A stretch of 64,000 nt of DNA, from the NCBI RefSeq assembly GCF_030270585.1, contig NZ_BSYI01000007.1, forward strand, positions 1 through 64,000, read 5' to 3'. The notes beneath the pieces are model-generated. The model was not told the DNA's origin. It did no database searches and worked only from the letters and a program-made list of their open reading frames with translations. The DNA comes from Paralimibaculum aggregatum (GTDB lineage Bacteria; Pseudomonadota; Alphaproteobacteria; Rhodobacterales; Rhodobacteraceae). The translations under genes and the position numbers were made by a program. Below, one piece after another: positions 1 to 9,300 of this stretch (its first letter is position 1; each line of letters begins with the position of its first letter).

Positions 1-93
1 GGCGATCGGGCTGCACCTGGACGGCACCGCACGGGGCCGCTGGGGTATGCTGCTGGCCGTCGCGGCCCCGCTGGCCGGCGCGCCGGCGGCGAT
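1..93. repeat. Diverged 93-bp duplicate of 11935-12027
   Basis: Bases 1-93 match 11935-12027 in direct orientation with 6 mismatches and no gaps (87/93); similarity stops abruptly after base 93. In the second copy the segment is codons 12-42 of a small exported protein. Here the same frame reads [14 protein letters not shown] and continues open to 352, but it lies antisense to the uracil-DNA glycosylase linker. The duplication probably extends left of the window, so its true length is unknown. Confidence 0.85.
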
Positions 94-333
94 GCCTCGC
101 CCGCGCGGCGTTGCCGGCGCAGCGCCGGTGGCGACCGGGGCTGCCGGGGCGGGCGCGGCGCCAGGCGCGGGCGAGGCTGCGGGCATGGATGCGGGCTGGC
201 TGGCGGCGAAACGGTCGACCGGGGCCTCGCCGATCGCCTCGTCGGCGCCGAGCTCGATCTGCCAGGCCAGCGCCTCGCGCAGCGCCCGGAGCGCTGCTTG
301 CCGGTCTGCTCCGCCGCCCGCCACCCCGCTCAT
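1..333 (-). CDS. Uracil-DNA glycosylase, N-terminal part (continues past left edge)
   Basis: Only the first 111 codons are inside the window. Residues about 17-42 (ALRALREALAWQIELGADEA, then IGEAPVDRF) match the N-terminal helix found ahead of the low-complexity linker in family-4-type uracil-DNA glycosylases of Rhodobacterales, which remove uracil from DNA in base excision repair. An Ala/Pro-rich linker follows. The start ATG overlaps the stop of the upstream methyltransferase (ATGA at 330-333), so the two are probably translationally coupled. The catalytic Fe-S domain would lie outside the window. Oddly, the last 31 visible codons are the antisense of a segment that is 94% identical to 11935-12027, so the linker may contain an inserted fragment or the gene may be interrupted. 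Confidence 0.6.
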   Translation of the reverse strand, partial: MSGVAGGGADRQAALRALREALAWQIELGADEAIGEAPVDRFAASQPASMPAASPAPGAAPAPAAPVATGAAPATPRGRGIAAGAPASGAATASSIPQRPRAVPSRCSPIA

Positions 334-980
334 CTCCGGCGGAACACCATGACCAGCCCGCGATCGTCGGCATGGGGATGGTCGGCGCCCTCGTAGATCG
401 GGATCTCGCGGAAATCGAGCGGGCCGATCTCGCCTGCCGCCACGAGCCGGCCGAGGGCGGAGCCGAGACCGGCGCCGTCGAACACCGGGGGGATCGTGCC
501 GAGCACGAAGAGCGCCCCCGGCCGGGCGACGCGCAGCAGCTCCGGCAGCGCCTCCGGCCCGACATGGCCATGGGTGAAGGTGCCCGAGGAGATCAGCCCG
601 GCATAGGCCGCATCCGGCAGCGCCAGCGGCAGCGTGAGATCCGCCTCGATCCGCTGGCGGTAGATCCCCTTGGCGGCGGCGCGGGCCAGCATCTCGGGCG
701 AGATGTCGATGGCGTCGATCTCGCTCGCCCGGTCCGGCCCGAGGGCGGCAGCGAGCGCCGCGCCGACCAGCCCGGTGCCGGCGCCGATGTCGAGCACCGG
801 GCCGCCGAGACCGGCATCCCCGGCGAGGCCGGCCAGGATCCCGGCGATCTCGCGCGGCGCGACATAGCCCCAGGCCTCCGCGAAGCCCGTGTCATAGGTC
901 TCGGCCCAGGTGTCGTAGCGCGCCTTCGCATCGGCCGGCCCCTTGATCTCGTAGGCCTCGTCGAGCTCGTATCCTGCCAT
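330..980 (-). CDS. Class I SAM-dependent methyltransferase
   Basis: 216-residue protein of the small class I methyltransferase type. The SAM-binding motif I is VLDIGAGTGLVG near residues 62-73, motif II is IDAIDISPEML near 88-98, and ISSGTFTHGHV near 130-140 is in the post-II position. N-terminal YDTWAETYDTGFAEAWGY resembles Williams-Beuren-region-27-type and UbiE-like methyltransferases. The substrate cannot be read from sequence. The start ATG shares one base with the amidase stop (TGATG), its ribosome-binding site is AAGGAGAG, and its stop overlaps the glycosylase start, so it sits in the middle of a tightly packed minus-strand operon. Confidence 0.8.
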   Translation of the reverse strand: MAGYELDEAYEIKGPADAKARYDTWAETYDTGFAEAWGYVAPREIAGILAGLAGDAGLGGPVLDIGAGTGLVGAALAAALGPDRASEIDAIDISPEMLARAAAKGIYRQRIEADLTLPLALPDAAYAGLISSGTFTHGHVGPEALPELLRVARPGALFVLGTIPPVFDGAGLGSALGRLVAAGEIGPLDFREIPIYEGADHPHADDRGLVMVFRRR

Positions 981-2431
981 CAGTCTCTCCTTGCCGCGTC
1001 GCTGTCCTGCGTCGTCGCCGGGCCGGGACGCGGGTCTATCGGCCCGGTTGCCACGCCGAGCGCCGCCTCGAGCGCCGCGGCATGGGAGAGCAGCGCGGCC
1101 TCGCCGCGGAAGCGCCCGACCATCTGCAGCCCCACCGGCCAGCCTTCGGGGGTGAACCCGCAGGGTAGCGACAGCGCGGGGCAGGCGGTGAGCGTCACCG
1201 CGTAGACGACCGCGAGCCAGTCTATATAGCTCGCGAAGGCAGTACCGTTGCAAGTTTCTACCGTTCGCGCCTCCACCGGGAACGGCGGCACGATGGTGGC
1301 GGGGCAGAGCAGGAGGTCGTAGCGCGCGAGGAAGCCGTGCATCTCGGCCGCGATCCGGGCCCGCGCGGCGGTGGCCGCCGCCACCGCGGCACCGTCGGCC
1401 GCGAGGCCCCGCTCGATGTTCCACACCACGTCCGGCTTCAGCAGGTCGCGATGGCGGGCGTGGTGTTCGGCATGGGCGGCGGCGAAGCCGATGCCGCGCA
1501 GCGTCTGGAACGCCTCGTGCGCGCCGCCGAGATCGGGATGCGCCTCCTCCACCGTGACCCCGAGCGCCTCGAGCTGCCGCGCCGCCGCGGCGCAGATATC
1601 GGCGACCCGCGGATCGACCGGGGTGAGCCCGAGATCCGGCGAGAAGGCCACCCGCTGCGGCAGCACCGGCGTCTCGGCCGCGCGGCGATAGGCGCCCGGC
1701 CCGGCCTCCGCCTGCGACAGCGGCTCGGCCGGATGCGGCCCGGCCATCGCATCGAGCAGCAGGCCGAGATCGCCGACATTGCGCGCCATCGGCCCCTCGA
1801 CCGCCAGCGTGCCGAAGGGATCGCCCCCCGGTCCGGCCGGAACCAGGGCGGGGGAGGGCCGCAGCCCGACCACGGAGCAGAAGCTCGCCGGCGTGCGCAG
1901 CGATCCGGCGAGGTCGGAGCCATGGGCGAGCCAGGCGGTGCCTGAGGCCAGCGCCGCCGCCGCGCCGCCCGAGGAGCCGCCGACGCTCCGGGTCAGGTCC
2001 CAGGGGTTGGCGGTGCGCCCGAAGACCGGGTTGAAGGTGCTGCCCCCGGCACCGAATTCGGGGGTGTTGGACTTGGCGTAGACGATGCCGCCGGCCGATT
2101 CGATCCGGGTCACCACATGGTCGGAGGCATCGGGGACATGCGCGGCATAGATCGGCGAGCCGAAGGTGGAGCGGACGCCCGCCACCATCGAGAGATCCTT
2201 GATCGGCACCGGCAGCCCGCCGAGCGCCCCGCGCGCCTCGGCCGGCCGGCCCGCCAGCGCGGCGGCGGCCGCGCGGGCGCGCTCGAAGCAGCGGGTGGGC
2301 AGCGCGTTGACCCCGCCGTCCACGGCGTCGACTCGGGCCTCGAGGGCGTCGAGCACCTCCGGCGGGGATATCTCTCCCGCCCGCAGCCGGGACAGCAGCG
2401 CGCGGGCGGTCAGGCCGATGATCTCGTTCAT
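980..2431 (-). CDS. Amidase signature family hydrolase
   Basis: 483 residues, the normal length for the amidase signature family, which hydrolyses amide bonds with a Ser-cisSer-Lys triad. The triad is visible as Lys78 (PVPIKDLS), cis-Ser153 in GGSSGGAAAA and nucleophile Ser177 in GSDLAGSLRTPA. It is not a GatA: the C-terminal half lacks the usual GatA spacing and no gatB/gatC is nearby. Physiological substrate unknown; family members act on amides, carbamates or acyl-amino acids. It lies about 110 bp downstream of the universal stress protein gene on the same strand and overlaps the methyltransferase start by one base. Confidence 0.88.
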   Translation of the reverse strand: MNEIIGLTARALLSRLRAGEISPPEVLDALEARVDAVDGGVNALPTRCFERARAAAAALAGRPAEARGALGGLPVPIKDLSMVAGVRSTFGSPIYAAHVPDASDHVVTRIESAGGIVYAKSNTPEFGAGGSTFNPVFGRTANPWDLTRSVGGSSGGAAAALASGTAWLAHGSDLAGSLRTPASFCSVVGLRPSPALVPAGPGGDPFGTLAVEGPMARNVGDLGLLLDAMAGPHPAEPLSQAEAGPGAYRRAAETPVLPQRVAFSPDLGLTPVDPRVADICAAAARQLEALGVTVEEAHPDLGGAHEAFQTLRGIGFAAAHAEHHARHRDLLKPDVVWNIERGLAADGAAVAAATAARARIAAEMHGFLARYDLLLCPATIVPPFPVEARTVETCNGTAFASYIDWLAVVYAVTLTACPALSLPCGFTPEGWPVGLQMVGRFRGEAALLSHAAALEAALGVATGPIDPRPGPATTQDSDAARRD

Positions 2432-2540
2432 TCGCGATTCCAGGAGTGCGTGGGTCCGGCCCCCGCGCAGCCGGGCCGGCCGGGGGGCGTTGGGGAATGG
2501 CGGCAGGGCGCAACCCGGCCCCGCGCCCTTCCGTCGCAGG

Positions 2541-2954
2541 TCAGCGCACGACCAGCACGCTCACCGGCGCGTGGGTCGCCACATAGGGCGCATGGCCGGT
2601 GAAGATGTGGTCGGACAGGCCGGGCATGTGCGAGCCCATCACCACGAGATCGGCGCCGGTCTGCCTGGCGGCCTCCAGCAGGTCCTTGTTCAGATTGGCG
2701 GAGGGATCGTGGCTGGTCACCACGAGCCCCGCGCCCTCGACATCGCGCGCCGCGGTCTCGGCCGCGACGAAGGCATCGAGCTTCGCGCCGAATTCCTTGG
2801 GGTCATGCGCCAGCGGGCCGGGGGTGTTGGTGGTCACGCCGACATAGGTCAGGCTGGCGCCATAGGCCTTGGCCAGATCGGCGGCGGTCGCCAGCGCCTT
2901 CTCGAGGGCCTTGGTGTGGGCCAGGTCCACCGGAACCATGATCGAGCTGTACAT
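2541..2954 (-). CDS. Universal stress protein (UspA family)
   Basis: 137 residues, one Usp domain. N-terminal MYSSIMVPVDLAHTKALEKAL and C-terminal ADLVVMGSHMPGLSDHIFTG followed by HAPVSVLVVR are the hallmark ends of the family. The nucleotide-binding loop G-x2-G-x9-G-S/T is only partly kept (GSHMPG, then TGH instead of GS), so ATP binding is uncertain. Such proteins accumulate during stress or growth arrest. The start was chosen for its strong AGAGGAGG site 7 nt upstream; a longer in-frame start at 3053 has none. First gene of the minus-strand amidase unit and divergent from the ETF-QO gene. Confidence 0.9.
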   Translation of the reverse strand: MYSSIMVPVDLAHTKALEKALATAADLAKAYGASLTYVGVTTNTPGPLAHDPKEFGAKLDAFVAAETAARDVEGAGLVVTSHDPSANLNKDLLEAARQTGADLVVMGSHMPGLSDHIFTGHAPYVATHAPVSVLVVR

Positions 2955-3140
2955 CCGTGATCCTCCTCTGAGCTTCTCCCTGCCCGGCGCCGCTCCGCCG
3001 CGCACCGGTGGCGCAGGGGGCCCTTCCGGCCGGCGCGGCCCCGCCGGAAACATGGCAGGCGCGCCGCGATCATTGACGTCACGCGCGGGCGGACCCTATT
3101 ACGCGACGAGGCCCATCGGGGGCGGAAGGGAGCCTATGCC

Positions 3141-4790
3141 ATGACAGAACGCGAGTCGATGGAGGTGGATGTTGTCATCGTCGGCGCCGGGCCCGCGGGG
3201 CTCTCTGCCGCGATCCGGCTCAAGCAGCTCGGAGGCGACGATGTCAATGTCGTGGTGCTCGAGAAGGGGTCCGAGGTCGGCGCACATATCCTCTCCGGCG
3301 CGGTGCTCGACCCGGTCGGGCTGACCGCCCTGATCCCGGACTGGAAGGAGCGCGGCGCCCCCCTCGACGTCCCCGTCACCGAGGACCGGTTCTACATGCT
3401 GGGCGCCGCCGGCGAGGTGCGCATCCCGAATTTCGTGCTGCCGCCGCTGATGGACAATCACGGCAACTACATCGTCTCGATGGGCAATGTCTGCCGCTGG
3501 ATGGCGGAGCAGGCGGAGGAACTCGGCGTCGAGATCTTCCCCGGCATGGCCTGCTCCGAGCTGGTGTTCGACGAGGACGAGCGCGTCGTCGGCGTGGTCG
3601 CCGGCGAGATGGGCCGCGACAAGGATGGCGGCGAGGGGCCGAACTACGAGCCCGGCATGGAGATCCGCGGCGCGCAGGTGCTGCTGGCCGAGGGCGTGCG
3701 CGGCTCGCTCTCGAAGCAGGTGATCGCGAAATACGGGCTGGACCAGGGCCGCGAGCCGCAGAAATACGGCATCGGCATGAAGGAGCTCTGGGAGATCGAC
3801 CCGGAGAAGCACCGCGAGGGCCAGGTGACCCACACCATGGGCTGGCCGCTCGGCAAGGCCGCCGGTGGCGGCTCGTTCATGTACCACCTCGACAACAATC
3901 AGGTCTATGTCGGCTTCGTCGTCCATCTCAACTACGCCAACCCGCATCTCTACCCCTACATGGAGTTCCAGCGCTTCAAGCATCACCCGATGATCGCCTC
4001 GGTGCTGGAGGGCGGCAAGCGCATCTCCTATGGCGCGCGGGCGATCTCCGAGGGGGGCTGGCAGGCGATGCCGAAGCTCACCTTCCCGGGCGGCGCGCTG
4101 CTCGGCTGCTCGGCCGGGATGGTGAACGTGCCCCGCATCAAGGGCAATCACAACGCGATGCTCTCGGGCATCGCGGCGGCGGAGGCGGCCTGGGGGCGGA
4201 TGGAGGCCGGCAAGCCCGGCGAGGAGCTCACGGCCTATGCCGAGGCGGTGGCCAGGGGGCCGATCGCCAAGGATCTCAAGCCGGTGCGCAACGTCAAGCC
4301 GCTCTGGTCGCGCTATGGCCTGGTGGCCTCGCTGGCCGGCGGCGGGCTCGACATGTGGGCGGCGACGCTCACCGGCGGCACGCTGTTCGGCACCCTCGGG
4401 CACGGCAAGTCCGATGCCGAGGCGACCGGCAAGGCGGCCGACCACAAGGAGATCGCCTATCCCAGGCCCGACGGCGTGCTGAGCTTCGACCGGCTGACCA
4501 ACGTGGCCTATTCCTTCACCAATCACGAGGAGAGCCAGCCGGCGCATCTCACGCTGAAGGACCCGGCGGTGCCGATCGCGGTCAACCTGCCGACCTATGC
4601 CGAGCCGGCCGAACGCTACTGCCCGGCGGGGGTCTACGAGGTGGTGCGCGAGGAGGGCGAGGCGCCGCGGTTCCAGATAAACTTCCAGAACTGCGTGCAC
4701 TGCAAGACCTGCGACATCAAGGATCCGAGCCAGAACATCGTCTGGACCACGCCGCAGGGCGGCGACGGGCCCAACTACCCCAACATGTGA
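3141..4790 (+). CDS. Electron transfer flavoprotein-ubiquinone oxidoreductase (ETF-QO)
   Basis: 549 residues, full length for ETF dehydrogenase, the membrane-associated FAD/4Fe-4S enzyme that passes electrons from ETF (acyl-CoA and amine dehydrogenases) to ubiquinone. The FAD-binding GAGPAG is at residues 15-20 and VVLEKGSEVGAHILSGAV follows. Cys494 plus the C-terminal cluster Cys518-x2-Cys521-x2-Cys524 (FQNCVHCKTCDIKDP) ligate the 4Fe-4S centre. FTNHEESQPAHL before it is also typical. The upstream GGAAGGGAG region supports the first ATG. Monocistronic by context, with a hairpin right after the stop. A possible upstream electron donor, an acyl-CoA dehydrogenase, is encoded at 32639-33874. Confidence 0.95.
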   Translation: MTERESMEVDVVIVGAGPAGLSAAIRLKQLGGDDVNVVVLEKGSEVGAHILSGAVLDPVGLTALIPDWKERGAPLDVPVTEDRFYMLGAAGEVRIPNFVLPPLMDNHGNYIVSMGNVCRWMAEQAEELGVEIFPGMACSELVFDEDERVVGVVAGEMGRDKDGGEGPNYEPGMEIRGAQVLLAEGVRGSLSKQVIAKYGLDQGREPQKYGIGMKELWEIDPEKHREGQVTHTMGWPLGKAAGGGSFMYHLDNNQVYVGFVVHLNYANPHLYPYMEFQRFKHHPMIASVLEGGKRISYGARAISEGGWQAMPKLTFPGGALLGCSAGMVNVPRIKGNHNAMLSGIAAAEAAWGRMEAGKPGEELTAYAEAVARGPIAKDLKPVRNVKPLWSRYGLVASLAGGGLDMWAATLTGGTLFGTLGHGKSDAEATGKAADHKEIAYPRPDGVLSFDRLTNVAYSFTNHEESQPAHLTLKDPAVPIAVNLPTYAEPAERYCPAGVYEVVREEGEAPRFQINFQNCVHCKTCDIKDPSQNIVWTTPQGGDGPNYPNM

Positions 4791-4796
4791 GCGCAG

Positions 4797-4820
4797 GGCG
4801 GCCCCGGAGGCGGGGCCGCC
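4797..4820 (+). terminator. GC-rich hairpin after ETF-QO stop
   Basis: Seven bases after the stop codon, GGCGGCCCC (4797-4805) pairs with GGGGCCGCC (4812-4820) around a 6-base spacer. It is placed like a terminator but has no T-run, so it may be a Rho-assisted or mRNA-stabilising hairpin. Confidence 0.45.
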
Positions 4821-5136
4821 GACGGCCCGCGCCGGCGAAACGCCGGCAAGGCGGCGCAGGGCCCCGCCCGGTCCGCGGCGGCTGCACGGTTCCCGGGCAC
4901 AACGCGGAGGCCACCAGCGTCCCGTGTTGTGCAAGGCAGCATTCTCCGCGATGGCCCCTCGCCAAGCGGGGGTTCCTGCCCTAAATCGCCCTTGGTCGGC
5001 GCTGCGCCCGGGGGTTCCCCTGCGGCAGGCGCCGTCGTGCCGCCGTGCAGGCCGCATGCGTCCTTCGCGACGCGGCGGCCGTACCCGTTCGAAGTCCAAT
5101 GGCCGCGGGCGCCCGCAGGCCCATCGGGAGATCGAC
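4821..5136. other. Intergenic gap before the RND pump genes
   Basis: About 315 bp without a supported gene, lying between ETF-QO and the membrane fusion protein. The left half is very GC-rich. A slightly more AT-rich patch near 4900-4960 (GTTGTGCAAGGCAGCATTCT) is the most plausible promoter area, but no clean -35/-10 pair can be named and no operator palindrome stands out. Confidence 0.4.
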
Positions 5137-6336
5137 ATGCGCCTGTCCGCCATCTTCGCGGCCCGGGGGAGCGCTGGCGGCGACGCCGCCGGTACCCGGG
5201 CGCGGCCCGCGCCCTTCTCCGGGCTTCTCGGCCTTGCCGCAATGCTCGCCGCAACCGGGGCGGCGGCGCAGATGCCGCCCAACCCGCCGGTCGATGTCGC
5301 GCATCCGATCACCCATGAGGTGGTGGACCACGACATCTTCACCGGCCGCTTCGAGGCGGTGAAGGAGGTGGAGATCTTCGCCCGCGTCTCCGGCTATCTC
5401 GACAGCATCAGCTTCGAGGACGGCGATGTGGTGGAGGAGGGCGATCTCCTGTTCACCATCGACCAGCGCACCTTCAAGGCCGCGGTGACCCGTGCCGAGG
5501 CGCAGGTGGTCTCGGCCGAGGCGACGCGCGATCTCGCGCAGATCGAGCGCGACCGGGCGCTGCAGCTCGCCGAGCGCAATGTCGGCACCACCCAGGAGGT
5601 CGACCGGACCAGCGCGGCCCTCGCCGAGGCGGAGGCCGCGGTGGCCGTGGCCAAGGCGCAGCTGCTCGAGGCGCAGCTCGATCTCGACTTCACCGAGATC
5701 CGCGCGCCCTTCACCGGGCGCATGTCGGATACCCGGATCGACGAGGGCAACCTCGTGCTCGGCGGATCGAGCGGGGCGACGCTGCTCAGCACCATCGTGT
5801 CGATCGATCCGATCCATTTCACCTTCACCGCCTCGGAATCGGATTTCCTGAAATATTCCCGCCTCGCCAGCGTCGGCACCCGGCCGGCCTCGCGGGTCGC
5901 CACCACCAAGGTCAGAGTGCGGCTGATGGACGAGGACAGCTTCGTCCACGAAGGGCACATGGATTTCGTCGACAACCGGCTCGACCCGAACTCCGGCACG
6001 ATCACCGGGCGTGCCGTGCTCGACAATTCCGAGGGCTTCCTGCTGCCGGGCCTCTTCGGCCGGCTGCAGCTGCCGGCCTCCGACCCCTACGAGGCGGTGC
6101 TGATCCCGGACGAGGCGATCCTTGCCGACCAGGCCAGCCGGATCGTCATGGTGGTCGATGCCGAGGGCATGGTCTCGCCGCGTCCGGTGAAGACCGGGCC
6201 GATGCATGGCGGGCTGCGGGTGATCCGCGAGGGCCTCTCCACCGAGGATCTGGTGATCGTTGCCGGCATCCAGCGCGCCAGGCCGGGCGTGTCGGTGACA
6301 CCGAATGAGATCACCATCTCGTTCGGCGCGGAGTGA
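5137..6336 (+). CDS. RND efflux periplasmic adaptor (membrane fusion protein)
   Basis: 399 residues, AcrA/MexA family. After a cytosolic-positive leader a hydrophobic segment (FSGLLGLAAMLAATGAAAQM, about 28-47) forms a signal or anchor. The lipoyl/barrel-sandwich half-motifs GRFEAVKEVEIFARVSGYLD and LDLDFTEIRAPFTGRMSDTR flank an alpha-helical hairpin of about 70 residues, and the beta-barrel and membrane-proximal domains follow. The adaptor bridges the inner-membrane pump to an outer-membrane channel in the periplasm. Start chosen at the ATG after CATCGGGAGATCGAC. The pump gene starts 4 bp after its stop. No TolC-like gene is adjacent, so the channel must be encoded elsewhere. Confidence 0.9.
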   Translation: MRLSAIFAARGSAGGDAAGTRARPAPFSGLLGLAAMLAATGAAAQMPPNPPVDVAHPITHEVVDHDIFTGRFEAVKEVEIFARVSGYLDSISFEDGDVVEEGDLLFTIDQRTFKAAVTRAEAQVVSAEATRDLAQIERDRALQLAERNVGTTQEVDRTSAALAEAEAAVAVAKAQLLEAQLDLDFTEIRAPFTGRMSDTRIDEGNLVLGGSSGATLLSTIVSIDPIHFTFTASESDFLKYSRLASVGTRPASRVATTKVRVRLMDEDSFVHEGHMDFVDNRLDPNSGTITGRAVLDNSEGFLLPGLFGRLQLPASDPYEAVLIPDEAILADQASRIVMVVDAEGMVSPRPVKTGPMHGGLRVIREGLSTEDLVIVAGIQRARPGVSVTPNEITISFGAE

Positions 6337-6340
6337 GCGG

Positions 6341-9300
6341 ATGAACTTCGCCCTCTTCTTCATCGACCGGCCGATCTTCGCGACGGTCGTCTCGCTCCTG
6401 ATCTCGCTGATCGGCGCGATCGCCTATTTCTCGCTGCCGGTCACGCAGTATCCCGAGATCGCGCCGCCGACCATCCAGGTCTCGGCGAGCTATCCGGGCG
6501 CCTCCGCCGAAACCGTGGCGAACACCGTCGCGACGCCGATCGAGCAGGAGATCAACGGCGTCGAGAAGATGCTCTACATGACGAGCCAGTCCACCGGCGA
6601 CGGTCGGATGTCGCTCAACGTCGTGTTCAGGCTCGGCACCGATCTCGACGAGGCGCAGGTGCTGGTGCAGAACCGGGTGAGCGTGGCCGAGCCGCGCCTG
6701 CCCGAGGAGGTGCGGCGCCTCGGGGTCACCACCCGCAAGGCCTCGCCCGACCTGATGATGGTCATCCACATGCTGTCGCCGGACGGCAGCCGGGACCAGC
6801 TCTACATCTCCAACTACGCGCGCACCCAGGTGGTCGACCGGCTCGCGCGGATCGAGGGCGTCGGCCAGGCCACCGTGTTTGCCGAGCGCGCCTATTCGAT
6901 GCGGATCTGGCTCGACCCGGAACTGGTGGCGGCGCAGGGGCTGACCGCGGGCGAGGTGGTGGCGGCGCTCCGGGCCAACAACGTCCAGGTCGCCTCCGGC
7001 GTCGTCAACCGGCTGCCGGTGCCCGAGCCCGGCGCCTTCGAGCTGCAGGTGGTCACGCAGGGCCGGCTCACCGCGCCGGAGGAGTTCGCCGAGATCGTGG
7101 TGCTCGAAACCGACGACCGCCTGGTGCGGGTGCGCGACATCGCGCGGGTCGAGCTCGGGGCGCAGGACTATTCGATCAACGGCTATCTCGGGCGCGACAA
7201 CGCGCTGCCCATCGGCATCTTCCAGCGCCCGGGCTCGAACGCGCTGGAGACCGCCGAGGCCATCATCGCCGCCATGGACGAGATGGCCGAGGAGTTCCCG
7301 ACGGGCCTCGAATACACCATCGTCTACAACCCCACCGAGTTCATCTCCGCCTCGATCGACGCGGTGATGACCACGCTGTTCGAGGCGGTGGTGCTCGTCG
7401 TGCTGGTGATCGTGCTGTTCCTCGGCAGCATCCGGGCGTCGCTGATCCCGATCGTGGCCATCCCGGTCTCGCTGATCGGCACCTTCGCGCTGATGGCGAT
7501 GCTCGGCTTCTCCCTCAACACGCTGACCCTCTTCGGCCTCGTGCTGGCCATCGGCATCGTGGTCGACGACGCGATCATCGTGGTGGAGAATGTCGAGCGC
7601 TATCTGCGCCAGGGCGAGACCCCGCGCGAGGCCGCGCGCAAGACCATGAAGGAGGTCTCGAGCGCGCTGGTGGCCAACGGGCTCGTGATGCTGGCGATCT
7701 TCATGCCGGTGGCGGCGATCGGCGGCATCACCGGGCAGTTCTTCCAGCAGTTCGCGCTGACCATCGCCGCCTCGACGACGATCTCGGTGCTGGTCTCGCT
7801 CACCCTCTCCCCGGCGCTGGCGGCGCTGATCCTGAGCGGGCACGGCGAGGGCCGCCGGCGGCGCGGGCTGACCGGCATCCTCACCTGGCCGTTCGCCATG
7901 TTCTTCCGGCTGTTCAACTGGTGCTTCGGCCTGCTCGAGGCGGGCTATGCGCTGCTGATCCGCGGCCTGCTGCGGATCATGGTGGTGATGCTGGTGGTCT
8001 ATGGCGGGCTGATCGTGCTCGGCGTGACGCAGTTCTCGCGCGCGCCGACCGGCTTCATCCCGGCGCAGGACCAGGGCTATCTGGTCACGGTGATCCAGCT
8101 GCCCGCCGGCTCGTCGCTGGCACGCACCGACCGGGTCGCCAAGCGCGCCACCGAGATCATCCTCGAGCACCCGGCGGTGCGCACCGGCGTTGCCATCGTC
8201 GGCCTCGACGGCGCGACCTTCACCAACGCCCCCAACGCGGCGGCGATCTTCGTGCCGATGAAGCCCTTCGACTGGCGCACCGAGAACGGCTATTCCGACC
8301 TGCGGGTGCTGGGCGAGCTGCAGCGCGAGCTGTTCCAGATCAAGGACGCGATGATCTTCCTGCTGCAGCCGCCGCCGGTGCGCGGCATCGGTTCGGGCGG
8401 CGGCTGGAAGCTCTATGTGCAGGACCGCCGCGGCCGCGGCCTCGAGGCGCTGGAGCAGGCGACCTTCGGCGCGATGATCCAGGCCAACGGGATCGAGGGG
8501 CTGACCCAGGTCTTCACGCTGTTCAACACCAAGACGCCGAAGGTCTTCGCGGATATCGACCTGGTGAAGGCCCAGCTCATCGGCGTCTCGCCGGCGGCGA
8601 TCAACGAGACGCTGGAGGTCTATCTCGGCTCGAGCTTCGTCAACGACTTCAACTTCCTCGGCCGCACCTACCGGGTGACGGCGCAGGCCGACGGGCCGTT
8701 CCGCGACGAGATCGAGGACATCGCGCGCCTGCGCACCCGCTCGGAGAGCGGCGGCATGGTGCCGATCGGCTCGGTGGCGACCTTCGAGGAGCAGACCGGG
8801 CCCTACCGCGTGGCGCGCTACAACCTCTACCCCGCCGCGGCGCTGCAGGGGCGGACCGAACCGGGCACCTCCACCGGCGAGGCGATCGAGAGGATGGAGG
8901 CGCTGCTCGACGCGCAGCTGCCCTCCGGCTTCAGCTACGAGTGGACCGAGCTCGCGCTGCAGGAGAAGCTGGCGGGCTCGTCGGCGATCTATGTGTTCAT
9001 GCTGGCCATCGTCTTCGTCTTCCTGCTGCTCGCGGCGCAATACGAGAGCTGGCTGCTGCCGCTCTCGGTGATCCTGATCGTGCCGATGTGCCTGCTGGCG
9101 GCGATCTCCGGCGTGCTCTACCGGGGCATGGACAACAACATCCTCACCCAGATCGGCCTGGTGGTGCTGGTCGGGCTGGCCTCGAAGAACGCGATCCTGA
9201 TCGTCGAGTTCGCCCGGCAGGCGGAGGAGGCGGGGCGCAGCCGCGTCGAGGCCGCGGTCGAGGCGGCACGGCTGCGGCTGCGGCCGATCCTGATGACCTC

